Shown: in pieces, positions 6,389-7,919 of the stretch
How the letters are laid out: the number at the start of each line of letters is the position of its first letter
How positions within the stretch are numbered: position 1 is the first letter of the stretch
NCBI GenBank assembly: GCA_041551965.1
Contig: JBFELU010000091.1
Span: 1-7,919 of the forward strand
DNA length: 7,919 nt
Reading direction: 5' to 3'
Source of the DNA: JBFELU01 sp041551965
Lineage (GTDB): Bacteria > Actinomycetota > Acidimicrobiia > Spongiisociales > UBA11373
Position numbers and translations under genes: made by a program
Notes under the pieces: model-generated
What the model saw: only the letters and a program-made list of their open reading frames with translations
Databases searched by the model: none
Told to the model about the DNA's origin: nothing

Positions 6389-7413
6389 CGGGGCACCACC
6401 CGGTCGGGGAAAGGCGGCTCGGCGGACGCCACCAGTGCCGCGAGCTCGTCGGGGCTGGTGGGGGCGGTGATCACCCACGGAAGGCAAACAGGTGCGATGC
6501 CGTGACGAAGCTCCAATTCGCGACGTATCTCGGCCTGGTGGCGGGCCTCGGAGCTCCAGCGGCGGAGGTTGGCGGTAACGGACGCCGGTGCATCCTCCGG
6601 GGCGACCGCGTCGCTCCACGGCGTCGGCAGGGAGCGGTTGAAGACCACGACCTCGGGTCCTTGCCCCGGGAGCCCGGTCAAGAACCGGTTCGCCTCTCGA
6701 ATCGGGGCGGGGTCGGCGGTCGTCACCACGATGGTGGTGGCGGCCCGGAAGTGCCGTTCGACGACGGAGGCCCGCCGAGCGATGCCGTCGTAGGCGGTGC
6801 GGAGATCGAGGAGGAAGTCGGCGAGCTCCTCGAGAAGGGGTCCTCCCAGCACCGTGTCGGCGATCCTCAGGACGGGGCGGGCCGTCACGGCGTAGAGGCG
6901 CCGGCGCCCCGGCAGGCGAGATCCGGTGAGCCACCGCAGGATCCGGCCGCCCATCAGCCTCCTGATCCTCCGGGGGGACGAGAAGAAGTCGAGCCCGCCA
7001 CCGGCGGGGGGAGTGTCGACGACCACGAGATCCCAACGCCTCGATTCGAGGTGGCGGCTCATCTCCTCGGCGGCGGCATACGCCTGACCGGCCGGGAACC
7101 GCTCTGCGACGGCCCGGAAGAAGGGGCTCTCGAGGATCCGCTCGACGGTGGCCGGGTCGGCGTGGGTCCGGATGATCGATTCCCATGAGGCTTCGGCGTC
7201 CAGCATGGCGCCCCACAGGCTCGGCTCGCCCGGCGTGACTTCGGGCTCGCTCCCGAGCTCGGCGAGTCCGAGAGCGTCGGCCAGACGGCGAGCGGGATCC
7301 ACGGTGATGACCAGGGTCTTCGTGCCGGCGCGGGCCGCCGTCACGGCCAGAGCCGCCGCCAGGGTCGTCTTCCCCACGCCCCCCGCTCCTGCGACGAGGA
7401 TGCACCGTGTCAC
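6385..7413 (-). CDS. ArsA/Get3-like P-loop ATPase with a variant Walker A motif
   Basis: This 342-aa soluble ATPase belongs to the ArsA/Get3 branch of the SIMIBI P-loop NTPases. The P-loop is GAGGVGKTT (9-17), followed by VITVDPARRLADALG (35-49), a typical block of the bacterial ArsA-like family. The switch segment is WDLVVVDTPPAGGGLDF (127-143), and VFNR (257-260) is a probable base-recognition loop. The usual signature lysine of deviant Walker A motifs (GKGGVGKT) is replaced by Ala10. I see only two cysteines (4 and 310), so the metalloid site of true arsenite-pump ATPases is absent. The start is GTG at 7413, with GGGAGGA four or so bases before it. The start overlaps the upstream partner's stop as GTGA, so the two genes are probably translationally coupled and the proteins may form a heterodimer. 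Mycobacterial Rv3679/Rv3680 are a comparable pair. The client is unknown. Arsenic transport is unlikely. Confidence 0.88.
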   Translation of the reverse strand: MTRCILVAGAGGVGKTTLAAALAVTAARAGTKTLVITVDPARRLADALGLAELGSEPEVTPGEPSLWGAMLDAEASWESIIRTHADPATVERILESPFFRAVAERFPAGQAYAAAEEMSRHLESRRWDLVVVDTPPAGGGLDFFSSPRRIRRLMGGRILRWLTGSRLPGRRRLYAVTARPVLRIADTVLGGPLLEELADFLLDLRTAYDGIARRASVVERHFRAATTIVVTTADPAPIREANRFLTGLPGQGPEVVVFNRSLPTPWSDAVAPEDAPASVTANLRRWSSEARHQAEIRRELELRHGIAPVCLPWVITAPTSPDELAALVASAEPPFPDRVVPR

Positions 7414-7919
7414 GGTTCCTCCCAGCAGGGGGCGAGACGGGCGGCGACCTCGGATGGGGTTTCGATGCCGAAGAGGTAGGGAAGGTGCAAGCCGGCGGGC
7501 AACCGCCGGATCCAAGCCTGCTGCGACGCGACGAGGCCGTGATGGAGGGTTGCCGCGTCGCCGGCCGGACCGGTCGGGGCTGCGTCCCGATCCTCGGCGG
7601 AGACGTCGTCGGGGAGGACGCGATTCACGACGACCGAGGCGATCGGCGCCGCGGGAGGGTGGGACAGATCGGTGAGCGTCTCGAGGGTCTCCAGGACGGG
7701 CAGTTCCTCGGGGACGGCGACGAGCACCAGGCCGGTCGCCGAGTCGTCGGTGAGCAGGGCCCGCATCCATCCGGCTTGCTCCTCGATTCGTCCGCTGCCG
7801 ACGAGGCCGAGGATGGTGTCGGGGGCCCTCAAGAGAGACCCGATCTGGCCGGTCGGAGGGCCGTCGACCACGACTAGGTCCCAGCGGGCCCCCCTGACCT
7901 CGGCCAGGACCTTCCCGAT
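7410..7919 (-). CDS. Second ArsA/Get3-like ATPase, C-terminal part (5' end outside window)
   Basis: About 170 residues are visible, open to the right edge of the window. Near the left of the fragment is WDLVVVDGPPTGQ (13-25), the switch segment of the ArsA family. VAVPEELPVLET (67-78) matches the block after the hydrophobic core in these ATPases, and VVVNR (96-100) is a probable nucleotide-base loop. The final residues are CWEEP before TGA. The P-loop and N-terminal half must lie beyond 7919, so whether this partner has the signature lysine cannot be seen. The GTG at 7871 is internal (it falls within the VVVD strand) and is not the start. Its last codons contain the ribosome binding site of the downstream ATPase gene, and the two overlap by four bases. 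A homologous but different ATPase directly coupled to a second one suggests a heterodimeric complex. Confidence 0.85.
   Translation of the reverse strand: MGKVLAEVRGARWDLVVVDGPPTGQIGSLLRAPDTILGLVGSGRIEEQAGWMRALLTDDSATGLVLVAVPEELPVLETLETLTDLSHPPAAPIASVVVNRVLPDDVSAEDRDAAPTGPAGDAATLHHGLVASQQAWIRRLPAGLHLPYLFGIETPSEVAARLAPCWEEP
7417..7423 (-). promoter_or_regulatory. Ribosome binding site of the complete ArsA-like gene
   Basis: GGGAGGA on the minus strand lies just before GTG at 7413, inside the last codons of the upstream ATPase gene. It supports the GTG start over the much longer open frame that continues upstream. The spacing is short (about four bases from the GGAGG core), in keeping with coupled translation. 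Confidence 0.65.

Noticed and set aside
3797..7405. A 1202-codon open frame on the minus strand opposite most of dnaE and reaching into the ArsA-like gene
   Set aside because: It is rich in Arg, His, Gly and Pro, has no recognisable motif and mirrors the codon bias of dnaE. Such stop-free antisense frames are expected in GC-rich DNA.
6385..7413. Arsenite-pump ATPase (ArsA) as the function
   Set aside because: It is about half the length of the two-domain enterobacterial ArsA, lacks the metalloid cysteines, and no ars genes are nearby.
7414..7770. A 119-residue N-terminal extension of the complete ArsA-like ATPase
   Set aside because: It overlaps the coding region of the upstream ATPase in another frame, is Arg/Pro rich, and the P-loop begins normally a few residues after the GTG at 7413.
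7407..7877. A plus-strand frame of 156 codons opposite the truncated ATPase
   Set aside because: Composition typical of a shadow frame and no motif. The minus-strand reading has clear ArsA-family blocks.

Overview
The window is a compact, GC-rich (roughly 68% by eye) stretch of bacterial chromosome. It most likely comes from a member of the Actinomycetota. The reasons are the strong G/C bias at third codon positions, three GTG starts (pfp, dnaE, first ArsA-like gene), a DnaE1 with an intact PHP exonuclease site, an actinobacterial-style phosphofructokinase signature and a linked pair of ArsA/Get3-like ATPases. A deep-branching class such as Acidimicrobiia would fit, but that is a guess.

Layout from left to right: (1) positions 1-548, plus strand: the 3' part of an RluA/RluD-family pseudouridine synthase that enters from outside the window. 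(2) 545-1564 and 1574-2716, minus strand: two tandem phosphofructokinase-family genes transcribed leftward. The upstream one has the residues of a pyrophosphate-dependent enzyme (Pfp) and the downstream one has the Gly of ATP-dependent enzymes. (3) 2717-2875: a 159-bp divergent intergenic region, the only real non-coding space here. It holds a candidate promoter for the pfp-pfk operon and two operator-like inverted repeats. (4) 2876-6388, plus strand: a full-length replicative DNA polymerase III alpha subunit (dnaE). (5) 6385-7413 and 7410-7919, minus strand: two ArsA/Get3-like ATPases. The first is complete, and the second runs off the right edge and lacks its N-terminal half.

The gene packing is extreme. 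Both convergent junctions (synthase/pfk and dnaE/ArsA-like) overlap by the same palindromic tetranucleotide CTAG, which supplies a TAG stop on each strand. The two ATPase genes overlap by GTGA, and the two phosphofructokinases are 9 nt apart. No stretch longer than 300 bases lacks a gene, and I see no rRNA, tRNA, CRISPR array, insertion sequence or intrinsic terminator.

Functionally this is mostly housekeeping. A pseudouridine synthase near dnaE recalls the lspA-rluD-...-dnaE order of other actinobacteria, here with a glycolytic enzyme pair in between. The points that deserve a second look are the PPi/ATP phosphofructokinase pair, the ArsA-like ATPase that lacks the usual signature lysine, the repeated CTAG junctions, and the dyads in the divergent promoter region. 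I found no convincing undescribed system.
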